Source: Blastococcus sp. Marseille-P5729 (GTDB lineage: Bacteria > Actinomycetota > Actinomycetes > Mycobacteriales > Antricoccaceae). Taken from it: DNA of 64,000 nt. The position numbers were made by a program, and so were the translations under genes. Under the pieces are notes generated by a model, which was not told where the DNA came from, did no database searches, and worked only from the letters and a program-made list of their open reading frames with translations. Positions 8,461 to 16,423 of this stretch are shown piece by piece (positions within the stretch are counted from its first letter, which is position 1; each line of letters opens with the position of its first letter). The stretch covers positions 1,123,192 to 1,187,191 of the forward strand of contig NZ_OMPO01000001.1 in assembly GCF_900292035.1 (NCBI RefSeq), in the 5' to 3' direction.

Positions 8461-9302
8461 GCCCTGCGGTGCCCGAGCGGCGCCTGCGGGCGGCCGTCGT
8501 CGGTGGGCCCGAGACCGCCCTGGCAGCCCGGGCAGTAGAACATCGTCCGGTCGTACGGCGCCGCCCCGATCATCGCCACCCGCACGGTTGTACCGCAGCG
8601 GCGGCACGGCCGACCGGACCGCGCGTGCACGTAGACCTCCTCTCCGCGGCGCCGGCTGCCGGTAGTTGACTGGATGTCGTGCTCCTTACCGGCCATCAGC
8701 AGCCGGTGCGCCCGGTCGATCACGCGATCCACGGTCTCGCTGCCGAGCTGGTCGGCCGGCGTCCACGGCGCGATCCCTTCCAGGAACAGGGTCTCGGCGT
8801 CATACAGCGTGCCGATACCGGCGAGGAGGCGCTGGTCGAGCAGAGCCTCGCCGATCGGGCGGGGATCTGCGGCGAGGACTGCGACCGCCCGCTCGGGATC
8901 CCAGTCGGGGCCGAGGATGTCCGGGCCGAGGTGACCGACCACCATGTCCTCGCGACTGGTGGGCAGTACGTCGAGCATGCCCAGCCGCCGTCCGATCGCG
9001 GTGCGGCCCTGGACAGCGAAGACCGCGCGGATGCTGCGGTCATACAGCTCGCGGGGGCGCAGTCGCTCGTCGGTCACCACTCGCCAGGTGCCTTCCATGC
9101 GGAGGTGCGTGTGGACGGTGATTCCGCCCTCGATGCGGTGCAGAATGTGCTTGCCGCGCGGCACGACCTCGAGGGTGCGCCGTCCGACGACGTCCGGTAT
9201 GGATTTGGTCCCCCACCGCACCTCGGCGCGGGTGAGGGCTTGGTCCGCGAGTGCGCGATGCAGCTTGGCGGCGGCCCGGAAGACGGTGTCCCCCTCAGGC
9301 AT
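8454..9302 (-). CDS. nei: Fpg/Nei-family DNA glycosylase (endonuclease VIII-like)
   Basis: 282 residues. Starting at 9302 gives the mature N-terminus MPEGDTV, in which Pro2 and Glu3 are the catalytic residues of the Nei subgroup. The central H2TH region and a C-terminal zinc finger with two CxxC pairs (CRRCGTTV... and CPGCQ) are present. It excises oxidised bases and nicks the backbone in base excision repair. The upstream ATG gives an extra six residues that would block the N-terminal proline, so it is rejected. The start overlaps the MFS stop by 8 nt, so the two are co-transcribed. Confidence 0.88.
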   Translation of the reverse strand: MPEGDTVFRAAAKLHRALADQALTRAEVRWGTKSIPDVVGRRTLEVVPRGKHILHRIEGGITVHTHLRMEGTWRVVTDERLRPRELYDRSIRAVFAVQGRTAIGRRLGMLDVLPTSREDMVVGHLGPDILGPDWDPERAVAVLAADPRPIGEALLDQRLLAGIGTLYDAETLFLEGIAPWTPADQLGSETVDRVIDRAHRLLMAGKEHDIQSTTGSRRRGEEVYVHARSGRPCRRCGTTVRVAMIGAAPYDRTMFYCPGCQGGLGPTDDGRPQAPLGHRRAH

Positions 9303-10530
9303 CGGCGCGGCCGGTGGCAACCTGCGGCGGCGTGCGCTCCGGGCGCACGAAGAACAGGCACGCGGCGGCGGCGAGCACCATCGCCATGGTGGCGAGGATC
9401 CCCCAGGTGTACGACGTGGCGTCGATGATGCCCCCGACGAGCGCGGGGCCCACGAGCCCGCCGATCGCTGCGGACGTATAGAGCAGACCCAGGGTCCGGC
9501 CGAGGCCGACGGGGCCGAAGATCGAGGCCATCGTGGCGGGCATCAGCGCGATGTATCCGCCGTACCCGACACCGAACACGCCCGCGAACAGCAGCAGCGC
9601 GGTGAAGCTGTCGCCGGAGAACAGCCAGAGGAAGAAGCTGAGCGTCATCAGGATGAAGCTGAAGCGAAGCAGCGCCATGGAGTCGAACCGGGCGCCCAGC
9701 GCGCCGAGTCCGAGGCGGCCGATGACACTGGAGGCACCCACCAGTCCGACGAGGATGGCCGCGGAGCCGGGACGGATGCCGTGGCCGACGGAGTAGTCCT
9801 TGAGGAAGACGAACGGGATCAGGATCGCCAGCCCGATGAGGATGCCGTTGGCGTAGAGCGCGACGAACTGCGGATTGCGCATCAGGTCACGCATGCTGTG
9901 CGTCGCGGTCTCGGTGTGGTCGTGCGGTGGCCGCTTCGCCAGCACCGCCGCGATCAGCATCGCCGCTGCACCTGAGATCCCCAGGATGACGAACGCCGTC
10001 CGCCAGCCATGGGCGTCGACGAGGGCCTGCGCCACCGGCGCCATGACGAGGGTGCCGACGCCGATGCCGGACACGGCGACGCCGAGCGCCGTCGTCCGCT
10101 TCTTGAAGAACCAGCCGCCGACGAAGGCCACCATGGGAACGTACGCGCAGGCCACGGCGATGCCCAGGCCCAGACCGTAGGTCACATAACCGACGGTGAG
10201 CGACTCGACCCGGGAGGTGAGCAACATGCCGGCCGCGAGGGACGCCGCGGCGGCGACCAACAGCGGGCGGGGGCCGAAGCGGTCGCCGATGCGGCCGGTG
10301 AACAGGCCGAGGGTGAAGTAGATCGCGCTGGTGATCGCGGGGATGAAGGCGGTGGCGGCGCGACCGGCGTCGAACTCCGAGGCCATCGACTCGAAGAACA
10401 CCCCGAAGCTGTAGACCAGCCCGAATCCGGTGAAGGTCGACAGAAACGTGGCGACGACGATCAGCCAGGCGCGGCCGGAGTCGATGCCCGACCCACCATC
10501 CTCTCGGCGAGCGTAGGTGGTCAGCGACAT
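9295..10530 (-). CDS. MFS transporter, OFA-like
   Basis: 411 residues with about 12 helices. The loop between helices 2 and 3 carries GRIGDRFGPRPL, the MFS signature, and the overall pattern (GVFFESMASEF, AMLIAAVLAKRP) resembles monocarboxylate/oxalate-formate antiporters. Substrate is unknown. It is the first gene of a two-gene unit with the Nei-type glycosylase, which it overlaps by 8 nt. A long palindrome lies about 40 nt upstream of the start. Confidence 0.85.
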   Translation of the reverse strand: MSLTTYARREDGGSGIDSGRAWLIVVATFLSTFTGFGLVYSFGVFFESMASEFDAGRAATAFIPAITSAIYFTLGLFTGRIGDRFGPRPLLVAAAASLAAGMLLTSRVESLTVGYVTYGLGLGIAVACAYVPMVAFVGGWFFKKRTTALGVAVSGIGVGTLVMAPVAQALVDAHGWRTAFVILGISGAAAMLIAAVLAKRPPHDHTETATHSMRDLMRNPQFVALYANGILIGLAILIPFVFLKDYSVGHGIRPGSAAILVGLVGASSVIGRLGLGALGARFDSMALLRFSFILMTLSFFLWLFSGDSFTALLLFAGVFGVGYGGYIALMPATMASIFGPVGLGRTLGLLYTSAAIGGLVGPALVGGIIDATSYTWGILATMAMVLAAAACLFFVRPERTPPQVATGRADA

Positions 10531-10570
10531 TCGTCGATCATGTCAGCGATCCGCGGCGAGGTCGAACCCC

Positions 10571-10620
10571 ACCCGCGGTGGGTTACGCCTCGCTATAGCG
10601 AGGCGTAACCCACCGCAGGT
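10571..10620. promoter_or_regulatory. 50-nt near-perfect palindrome upstream of the MFS gene
   Basis: The core 10575-10616 is a perfect 42-nt inverted repeat centred on a TATA step (arms contain GGTTACGCCTCGC); three more pairs extend it with one mismatch. It could be a dyad operator for the MFS-nei unit or a second terminator arm for the gene ending at 10688. Confidence 0.55.
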
Positions 10621-10638
10621 GAGACAAAACGAACCAGA

Positions 10639-10671
10639 ACGGCCGGCTTCCCGCAGTGGGAGGCCGGCCGT
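10639..10671 (-). terminator. Intrinsic terminator of the coiled-coil gene
   Basis: A 14-bp stem (arms 10639-10652 and 10658-10671, one G-U pair) with a 5-nt loop, followed on the minus strand by a T-rich run (TTCGTTTTGTCTC). It lies 17 nt after the stop at 10688. Confidence 0.75.
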
Positions 10672-10687
10672 CTGTGGGTTGTGCAGG

Positions 10688-11329
10688 TCAGCGGCGTCGT
10701 CCGTCGACGTCGCCGTCGCGACCGCGGACCCGGTCGGCGGCGTCGCGAGCGCGCTCACCCATCTCGTACCTGCCGTCGCCGTCCCGGTCCCCGCGAACCT
10801 GGCGTCCGCCTTGCACATCCTGCATCCGCGGATCCTGATCCGCATGGCGGCCATCGCGACGCTCGTCGACGCGGTCGCGCACACGCTCGTTCATTTCGTA
10901 GTCGCCGTCGCCGTCCCGGTCACCGCGGGCGCCGCCGCGCCGGTTGTCCACGTCGGGATCGACCTCGTCGGCGCGGCGCAACAGGTCATCCTGCTCGGAC
11001 CGCGCTTCCTGTAGTGAACCGTTGCGCTGACGCGCCTCGTCGGCGAGTCGTTCGGCCTCGATCTGGCGCTGCTGGGCGGCGGCGGCCTGCTGCTTGGCGG
11101 CGGCCTCCTGCTGGCTGGCCTCGGCACGAGCGGCATCAGCGTCCGCCGCGGTCTTGGCAGCAGCGGCCTCACGCTCGCGGACCTGCAGGTCCCGCTCACG
11201 GGCCTGCTCGCGGAGGTCCTGCGCCTCCTTGCGCTTAGCGGACGCCGAATTGCGCGACATCATCGCGATCAGGGCGATGATCAGTAGCACCGCGACGACG
11301 CCGATAACTATCCATACCCAGGGTTCCAT
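10688..11329 (-). CDS. Membrane-anchored coiled-coil protein with DxDxDG repeats
   Basis: 213 residues from the ATG at 11329, which has AAGGAG 5-6 nt upstream. One N-terminal membrane helix (residues 4-25) leads into an Ala/Glu/Gln/Arg-rich coiled coil (~30-110). The C-terminal part has two similar ~30-residue segments, each with RGDRDGDG followed by YEM and (N/G)ER. DRDGDG matches the DxDxDG calcium loop, so metal binding is possible. No known family is recognised. It follows the ECF42 gene on the same strand after 64 nt and ends at a good terminator. The protein probably faces the cytoplasm or cell wall; topology is not certain. Confidence 0.7.
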   Translation of the reverse strand: MEPWVWIVIGVVAVLLIIALIAMMSRNSASAKRKEAQDLREQARERDLQVREREAAAAKTAADADAARAEASQQEAAAKQQAAAAQQRQIEAERLADEARQRNGSLQEARSEQDDLLRRADEVDPDVDNRRGGARGDRDGDGDYEMNERVRDRVDERRDGRHADQDPRMQDVQGGRQVRGDRDGDGRYEMGERARDAADRVRGRDGDVDGRRR

Positions 11330-11393
11330 TGCCACTCCTTGGCGGGTGCGGCGCCGGAAAGGCCCAGCGCCTTTAGGCTTTTCCCACGGAGCC

Positions 11394-12695
11394 CTACCCC
11401 GGCGGTCGACTCGGTAAACCGACCCACTGAACCACCTGGTCAGAGAGGGTATCGATGCGGCGGGCAAACCAGGTACGTTCAGGCTCGGTACCGGCGCATC
11501 TCTGCGCGTGCGTGTATTCGGCGACCGCCGCGTCGATGTCGCCGGCCCGTTCCAGCAGATCCGCCTTGCAGGCGTGCAGGGGTGCGTACCCACGCAGCCG
11601 CGGTTCACTTTCAAGCTCACTGATCAGCCGAAGCCCGGCAGCTGGCCCGTCGCGCATCGCGATGGCGGCCGCCCGGTTGAGCGCCGTGATCGCCGAGCCG
11701 TCGAGGGCGTGCAGGACGTCGTACAGCGCGACGATCTGTGGCCAGTCGGTGCGGTCGGCGTCGGGCGCCTCCGCATGCAGCGCGGCGATCGCAGCCTGGA
11801 CGCCGTACGGCCCGGGTGGCCCACCGGTCAGCGCGACCTCGGCGAGCCGCTCCCCTTCGTCGATCAGCTCGTGGTTCCACAGCGAGCGGTCCTGCTCGTG
11901 GACCAGCAGCGGGAGTCCTTCGTCGTCCGTGCGAGCGTCGGAGCGAGAGTGCACGAGCAGCATCAGGCCGAGAAGGCCGGCGACCTCACGCTCGTACGGG
12001 AGCAGACGACGCAGGATGCGGGCGAGCCTGATCGCCTCGTCCGCGAGGTCGATTCGTTGCAGTCGGGCGCCGGTCGTCGCGGCGTACCCCTCGGTGAAGG
12101 TCGAGTAGATGACCTGCAGGACGCCGGTCAGCCGCCCGGGCAGTTCTGCCGGCCCCGGGGCGCGGAAGGGCACGCGTGCGCCGTGAACCTTCGCCTTGGC
12201 GCGGGTGAGCCGCTTGGCCATCGTCTGGTCGGGAACGAGCAGCGCCCGGGCGACCTCGCCGGTGGTGAGCCCGGCCAGGAATCGCAGCGTGAGGGCGATC
12301 CGGTCCTCCGGGGCGAGCGCCGGATGCGCGCAGGTGAAGAACAGCTGCAGCCGCTCGTCGGGCAACGCGTCGGCGCTGCCGTCGTCGGCCTCGGCGGCGG
12401 CGTCCTGCTCGGTCTCGGCCCAGACGCGCGCCAGGCGCGCCGCGAGCGCGGCGTCCCTGCGCAGCCGGTCGACCGCCTTGCGGCGGGCCGTGGTCATCAG
12501 CCAGGCACCGGGGTTGGGCGGGACGCCGTCCACCGGCCACCGGGTCAGGGCAGTCTCGATAGCGTCGGAGGTAACCTCCTCGGCGAGATCGAGATCGCCG
12601 TAGCGGCGGGCAAGCGCCGCCAGAAGCCGTCCGTGCTCTTCGCGGAAGACGGCCTCCAGCGACGCCGCGGCATCGCGTCTGTCGTGCCCGGTCAT
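11394..12695 (-). CDS. ECF42-type RNA polymerase sigma factor with C-terminal TPR-like domain
   Basis: 433 residues. The N-terminal 180 residues carry sigma region 2 (EEVTSDAIETALTRWP, then GAWLMTTARRKAVDRLRR) and region 4 (LRFLAGLTTGEVARALLVPDQTMAKRLTRAK). The remaining ~250 residues are the helical extension (COG4941/DUF6596) with TPR-like repeats that defines ECF group 42. These sigma factors have no anti-sigma factor and are encoded next to YciI/DGPF proteins, as here. The start codon lies at the end of a 17-bp tandem repeat that places three micro-ORFs just upstream. No clear Shine-Dalgarno precedes the ATG, so initiation may rely on translational coupling. Confidence 0.9.
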   Translation of the reverse strand: MTGHDRRDAAASLEAVFREEHGRLLAALARRYGDLDLAEEVTSDAIETALTRWPVDGVPPNPGAWLMTTARRKAVDRLRRDAALAARLARVWAETEQDAAAEADDGSADALPDERLQLFFTCAHPALAPEDRIALTLRFLAGLTTGEVARALLVPDQTMAKRLTRAKAKVHGARVPFRAPGPAELPGRLTGVLQVIYSTFTEGYAATTGARLQRIDLADEAIRLARILRRLLPYEREVAGLLGLMLLVHSRSDARTDDEGLPLLVHEQDRSLWNHELIDEGERLAEVALTGGPPGPYGVQAAIAALHAEAPDADRTDWPQIVALYDVLHALDGSAITALNRAAAIAMRDGPAAGLRLISELESEPRLRGYAPLHACKADLLERAGDIDAAVAEYTHAQRCAGTEPERTWFARRIDTLSDQVVQWVGLPSRPPG

Positions 12696-12746
12696 CTGTC
12701 GTGCCCGGTCATCTGTCGTGCGCGGTCATGTGTCGTGTGCGGTCAT
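12679..12746 (-). repeat. 17-bp tandem repeat forming a ladder of coupled micro-ORFs
   Basis: Four units of a 17-bp repeat end in start codons at 12746, 12729, 12712 and 12695 on the minus strand. The first three open six-codon frames (MTAHDT, MTAHDR, MTGHDR), and each TGA overlaps the next ATG as ATGA. The fourth ATG is the ECF42 start, which begins with the same MTGHDR. The ladder starts 13 nt after the YciI stop. Confidence 0.8.
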
Positions 12747-12759
12747 CGGCCGGGTCGGC

Positions 12760-13092
12760 TCAGCCGAAGTCGGCGACCGGGCGGACGTCGATGTGACCGT
12801 CGATCGCGCCCGGGCAGCGCGCGGCCCAGTCGAGGGCGGCGTCCAGGTCGGGGACGTCGATGACGTAGAACCCGCCGAGGACCTCGCGACTCTCGGCGTA
12901 CGGGCCGTCGGTGATGACGCGCTCACCGTCCTTGATGGTGATGCGGGTGGCGGTGACGAGGTCGGCGAGGGACTCGCTAGCGACGAGGATCCCGGCGTCC
13001 TTGACCTCCTGGTCGTAGCGCATCCAGTCCTGGACGTCACAGGTCGGCTGGGCATCGGCCGAGGCGGCCTGGATCAGCAGCATGTACTTCAT
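12760..13092 (-). CDS. YciI/DGPF family protein
   Basis: 110 residues with the YciI-like ferredoxin fold pattern: MKYMLLIQAA at the start, DGPYAESREVLGGFYVIDV in the middle (the DGPF-like motif), and ALDWAARCPG. Start has GAAGGAG upstream. These proteins accompany ECF42 sigma factors across actinobacteria and are thought to be part of, or targets of, that regulon; the biochemical role is unknown. It lies directly upstream of the sigma gene on the same strand. Confidence 0.88.
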   Translation of the reverse strand: MKYMLLIQAASADAQPTCDVQDWMRYDQEVKDAGILVASESLADLVTATRITIKDGERVITDGPYAESREVLGGFYVIDVPDLDAALDWAARCPGAIDGHIDVRPVADFG

Positions 13093-13210
13093 GGCGTTGC
13101 TCCTTCGGTTGGCGGCACCGGTTGTCGGTGCCGTTCAACCTCTCTACGAACGGGACGGATCCAGATGGACACAACCTAGCGAAATTCTCTCGAGTCCCTG
13201 TCGCACCTTC

Positions 13211-14020
13211 TCAGCAGTCGGCGTCGTTCGCTCCGGTCACCCACGCCACGTGTCGCTCCGCCGACCGCATGATCGCCTCCTTGGCGTCGGTGTCCAGCAC
13301 GCCGCCGAAGTTGTTGACGCACCGGTCGAAGTGCATGTCCTGTACGTCGCGTGCCAGACGCATCGTGACCTCTGCAGATAGGGGGATCCGGTTCGGATAG
13401 CTACGAAGAAAGGCAACCGTCTTGCGATCGGGGTTCACGCCGATCGTGTCGGACGCCAGCAGCGTCCCACGACCGTCGGCGCCGCTGGTCCACTCCAGTA
13501 CCTGGCTTCCGGCGAAATGCCCACCGAGACGATGCAGGACCAGATCCGGGAGCAGCTGGACGGTTCCATCGACGAGCTCGAGCCGGTCGTCCTGCCGCTG
13601 CACCCACTGCTGGTCGCGGGCGTTGATCAGTACCGGCGCGTCCAGCACCGCGCCCCACTCGATCTGGACGCCGTACATATGTGGGTGGCTGGCGATCACC
13701 GCCTTGGCGCGGCCGAGCCCCCTCACGAACTCGACCGTCTCGTCGTCCAGGTAGCCGATCGGATCCCACAGGACGACGTCGTCCCCGCTGCGCACCACCA
13801 GCGCAGTGTGCCCGATCCCGTGCCCCGGTGCATTCAGCCCCCACAGGTCGGGTTCCAGCTCGGAGATCTTGATCTGCTGGTCGGAATCTTGTAGCTCGTC
13901 CAGACTGGTCCACCGCTGTCCGTTGGCGGGAACGTACTGCCGCTCATCGGCGCAGATCGGACAGGTGGCAGGCGGCTGCGGGCCGGTCTCCACTCCGCAG
14001 GTAACGCAGATGATCGTCAT
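13211..14020 (-). CDS. MBL-fold hydrolase with N-terminal rubredoxin-like zinc ribbon
   Basis: 269 residues. The first 30 residues contain CVTCG and CPIC, a short zinc ribbon. A metallo-beta-lactamase core follows (GHGIGHTALVV, VVLWDPIGYLDDETV). The usual HxHxDH metal motif is replaced by SHPHMYG near residue 112, a variant seen in a subgroup of MBL-like hydrolases in which the second half of the motif is lost. Later motifs (HRLGGHFAGSQVL and TLLASDTIGV) match the third and fourth metal positions. Substrate unknown. The YciI gene lies 118 nt downstream on the same strand. Confidence 0.8.
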   Translation of the reverse strand: MTIICVTCGVETGPQPPATCPICADERQYVPANGQRWTSLDELQDSDQQIKISELEPDLWGLNAPGHGIGHTALVVRSGDDVVLWDPIGYLDDETVEFVRGLGRAKAVIASHPHMYGVQIEWGAVLDAPVLINARDQQWVQRQDDRLELVDGTVQLLPDLVLHRLGGHFAGSQVLEWTSGADGRGTLLASDTIGVNPDRKTVAFLRSYPNRIPLSAEVTMRLARDVQDMHFDRCVNNFGGVLDTDAKEAIMRSAERHVAWVTGANDADC

Positions 14021-14065
14021 GCCTCCATAGTGTGCCCGGGACTTGTGCAGGCGAGGGGCAACCCG

Positions 14066-14626
14066 TCACCCTCGTGGCCGGTATCGCAGGGCGGTCGCCC
14101 CCGACCGGAACTCGAGACGGTCCACGAGGTCCAGCTGGATGCGCTCGCGCAGCCCGGCGAGCAAGGTGGGCCCGTGCCCGGCAACGACCGGCTGGACGAC
14201 GAACACGTACTCGTCGATCAGGCGCAGGTCCGCCAACGCCAGGGGAAGCGTCACGCCGCCCACCCACAGGCCTTCGCCAGGCTCCTGCTTCAAATGTCGA
14301 ACTGCTCGCTCCAGGTCGCCCCGCACCAGCTCGGCGTTCCATTCAACCGCGCTCAGCGTGCTCGATACGACGTACTTCCTCGCCTGGTCGATGGTCTCGG
14401 CGAAGGGGATCTCCCATTCGTCCATCCAGTCAGGCCAGGTGCCCGAAACGGGCCGTCGCCAGGCCGACTGCATCATCTCGTAGGTCACCCGGCCGAACAG
14501 CAGAGCATCGGCTCGTTCCATCTCGGTGGTCCAGTAACGCATCGACTCCTCGTCCGGCGGGAGTCCTGCCTCGTGATGGCAGCAGCCGTCAAGCGTCACA
14601 TTGATCGAGTATCGAAGCGGCCTCAT
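14066..14626 (-). CDS. RibD C-terminal/dihydrofolate-reductase-like protein
   Basis: 186 residues from the ATG at 14626, which has AGGAG 9 nt upstream. Pattern of the RibD_C family: start MRPLRYSINVTLDG, a central LLFGRVTYEMM (FGRxTY motif), then LWVGGVTLPLALADLRLIDEY where the GG binds NADPH, and a C-terminal LRYRPRG. These stand-alone proteins are presumed NADPH-dependent reductases of unknown substrate. A 99-bp piece of this gene recurs at 26112-26210. Confidence 0.85.
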   Translation of the reverse strand: MRPLRYSINVTLDGCCHHEAGLPPDEESMRYWTTEMERADALLFGRVTYEMMQSAWRRPVSGTWPDWMDEWEIPFAETIDQARKYVVSSTLSAVEWNAELVRGDLERAVRHLKQEPGEGLWVGGVTLPLALADLRLIDEYVFVVQPVVAGHGPTLLAGLRERIQLDLVDRLEFRSGATALRYRPRG

Positions 14627-15101
14627 CTCGCTACTCTCCTCTGAGGCGTGCAATCCAGTCCTAGGACGAGTGTCGCCGTCCGGATCGACGTGAGACGCGG
14701 CTCCCGTCTGGTGAGGTGGCGCTGGGAATCGTAACGCTTCGGATGAGCCATCCCTCCCCAATACCGGGGAGGAGCGCGAGCAGGATGCAGCCAGCACCGA
14801 GAGGACCAGTGACGTCGGTTGCTGACGGCGCAATCCGCGGCCATTCAGGCGAACCGCCGTTGTCCGCTTGTGCCGGCCGAGGCCAGCCGCAGTCGCGACG
14901 GCTCAGCGTGGTCCAGCGCCGATTGCCGTGTACGCCGTGGGGCGTCGCGCCGCCCGCAGGGCATGCGGGGGCTCACCCGCATAGCGGACGACGTCGCGGG
15001 TGAGGTGACTTTGGTCGGCGTACCCGGATGTCACCGCGAGCTCGGCCAGCGACATAGCGGTGATGTCGGCCACTGCCTGCTCGAACCTGATGACACCGGC
15101 G
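14386..15101. repeat. Source region of the fragments duplicated at 26.1-26.5 kb
   Basis: Two parts, 14386-14484 (inside the RibD-like gene) and 14818-15101 (after and inside the AraC gene 3' end), are repeated in the same order and orientation at 26112-26210 and 26214-26497. By eye the parts differ at about 3 of 99 and 13 of 284 positions. Confidence 0.85.
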
Positions 15102-15721
15102 GCCGCCTTCGGCGATAGCCCGACCTGGTGTCGAAACCGGGTGGCTACATGCCGGTGGCTCCAGCCCGTTTCGGCGACCAGGTTCTCGATACGCGCGCGG
15201 CCACCCGAACGACGCAGTCGATCCCACATCCAGGCCACGAAAGGCTCCGGCTCGGGCCCCCGTGTTACGGCGGAGCGCAGGGCCTGCTCGACGAGGTCGA
15301 AGCGCTCAGCCCACGTCGCCGCCGCGAGCCGATCAGGCAACGAACCGCACACGAACGGCGCGACATCATCAAGGTCGACCACCCTCCGCGCGAGCACTGC
15401 ACCCGGCAGACCGAGCAGCCGATAGACGCCCAGCGGAGTCAGGTAGACCTGCACGCACTGGTGGGTACCCGCGAAGCGGGTGGTGGCGTGTCCGGGCATG
15501 AATCCGACGGCGAAGGACGAGTAGCGGCCCACGCCCTCGCCGTCCGACAGAGCCACGACCTCGAACGGATCGCCGAAGGAGATCACCAGCGGTACCAGGC
15601 TGCCTGCAGGTTGGCGTCGCTCGACGACAGCTTCGGAATGCTCGGTGAAGCCCACGATTCCCGCGACCATGCCGACCAGGCTCGGGTGCACGCGGTGCCG
15701 CTGCAGCTGTGGATTGCCCAT
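14903..15721 (-). CDS. AraC family transcriptional regulator
   Basis: 272 residues. The N-terminal ~150 residues form a ligand-binding-like domain (EAVVERRQPAGSLVPLVISF). The C-terminal domain has two helix-turn-helix units: ARIENLVAETGWSHRHVATRFRHQVGLSPK (in part) and LAELAVTSGYADQSHLTRDV. The FGYADQSHLTR-type motif is the AraC signature. Upstream sequence has GATACT 6 nt before the ATG, so it may be leaderless. It is divergent from the second RibD-like gene and its hydrolase partner, which it probably regulates (inference). Its last 66 codons are duplicated near 26.3 kb. Confidence 0.88.
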   Translation of the reverse strand: MGNPQLQRHRVHPSLVGMVAGIVGFTEHSEAVVERRQPAGSLVPLVISFGDPFEVVALSDGEGVGRYSSFAVGFMPGHATTRFAGTHQCVQVYLTPLGVYRLLGLPGAVLARRVVDLDDVAPFVCGSLPDRLAAATWAERFDLVEQALRSAVTRGPEPEPFVAWMWDRLRRSGGRARIENLVAETGWSHRHVATRFRHQVGLSPKAAAGVIRFEQAVADITAMSLAELAVTSGYADQSHLTRDVVRYAGEPPHALRAARRPTAYTAIGAGPR

Positions 15722-15808
15722 CTACGGAGTATCGCCGGTCAGTTTTCTTCAAGCCACCACGGCATTCGGGCAGCAGCATCGGAGATAGACGAGGAAGGGT
15801 GGTCCACC

Positions 15809-16423
15809 GTGAAGCGACTAGTGGCTGTCGAGTTCTTGAGCGTCGATGGGGTGATGCAAGGTCTCGGCTCTCCTGACGAAGACCGCTCCGGCGGCTTCGA
15901 GCACGGCGGCTGGGGCGCCCGATACGCCCACGCACTGCACGAGGTCATCGAACCGACCAGCCTTGGCCGCACGACGGCCTACCTGTTTGGACGCCGCACA
16001 TACGACAAGCTCGCGGCCTTCTGGCCCGACCAGTCCCATGACGATCCGATGGCGGCCAGTCTCAACTCCCTACCCAAGTATGTCGCGTCCAGAACGCCTC
16101 GGGATCTGCGGTGGCACGGCGCCACACCGCTGCGCGGTGAGCTGATTACGGCCGCGCGAGCGCTCAAGGACGACGGGCAGGGCGACGTCGTCATCCTCGG
16201 CAGCGGCAACGTGGTTCGCCAGCTGGTAGCAGCCGACCTCATTGACGAGCTGCGCCTGTTCATCCACCCCTTGCTACTCGGGACCGGCAAGCAACTGTTC
16301 GCCGATCTCCCCACGCCCCGGACGCTGCGGCTCATCGACATCGCGACCACCAGCATGGGCACGGTCGCCATCGTCTACGCCCCCGACAAGGGTTCGTCCA
16401 GCCATCTGGAAGGAAACGACTAA
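15809..16423 (+). CDS. RibD C-terminal/dihydrofolate-reductase-like protein (second)
   Basis: 204 residues from the GTG at 15809, with GAGGAAGGG 9 nt upstream. Family features: KRLVAVEFLSVDGVMQG, TTAYLFGRRTYDKLA (FGRRTY motif), GDVVILGSGNVVRQLVAADLIDELRLFIHPLLLGTGKQLF with the GSG NADPH-binding turn and the LGxGxxLF motif. A presumed NADPH-dependent reductase, not closely similar to the one at 14 kb. Its TAA overlaps the next ATG by one base (TAATG), so it forms an operon with the hydrolase. Confidence 0.88.
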   Translation: MKRLVAVEFLSVDGVMQGLGSPDEDRSGGFEHGGWGARYAHALHEVIEPTSLGRTTAYLFGRRTYDKLAAFWPDQSHDDPMAASLNSLPKYVASRTPRDLRWHGATPLRGELITAARALKDDGQGDVVILGSGNVVRQLVAADLIDELRLFIHPLLLGTGKQLFADLPTPRTLRLIDIATTSMGTVAIVYAPDKGSSSHLEGND

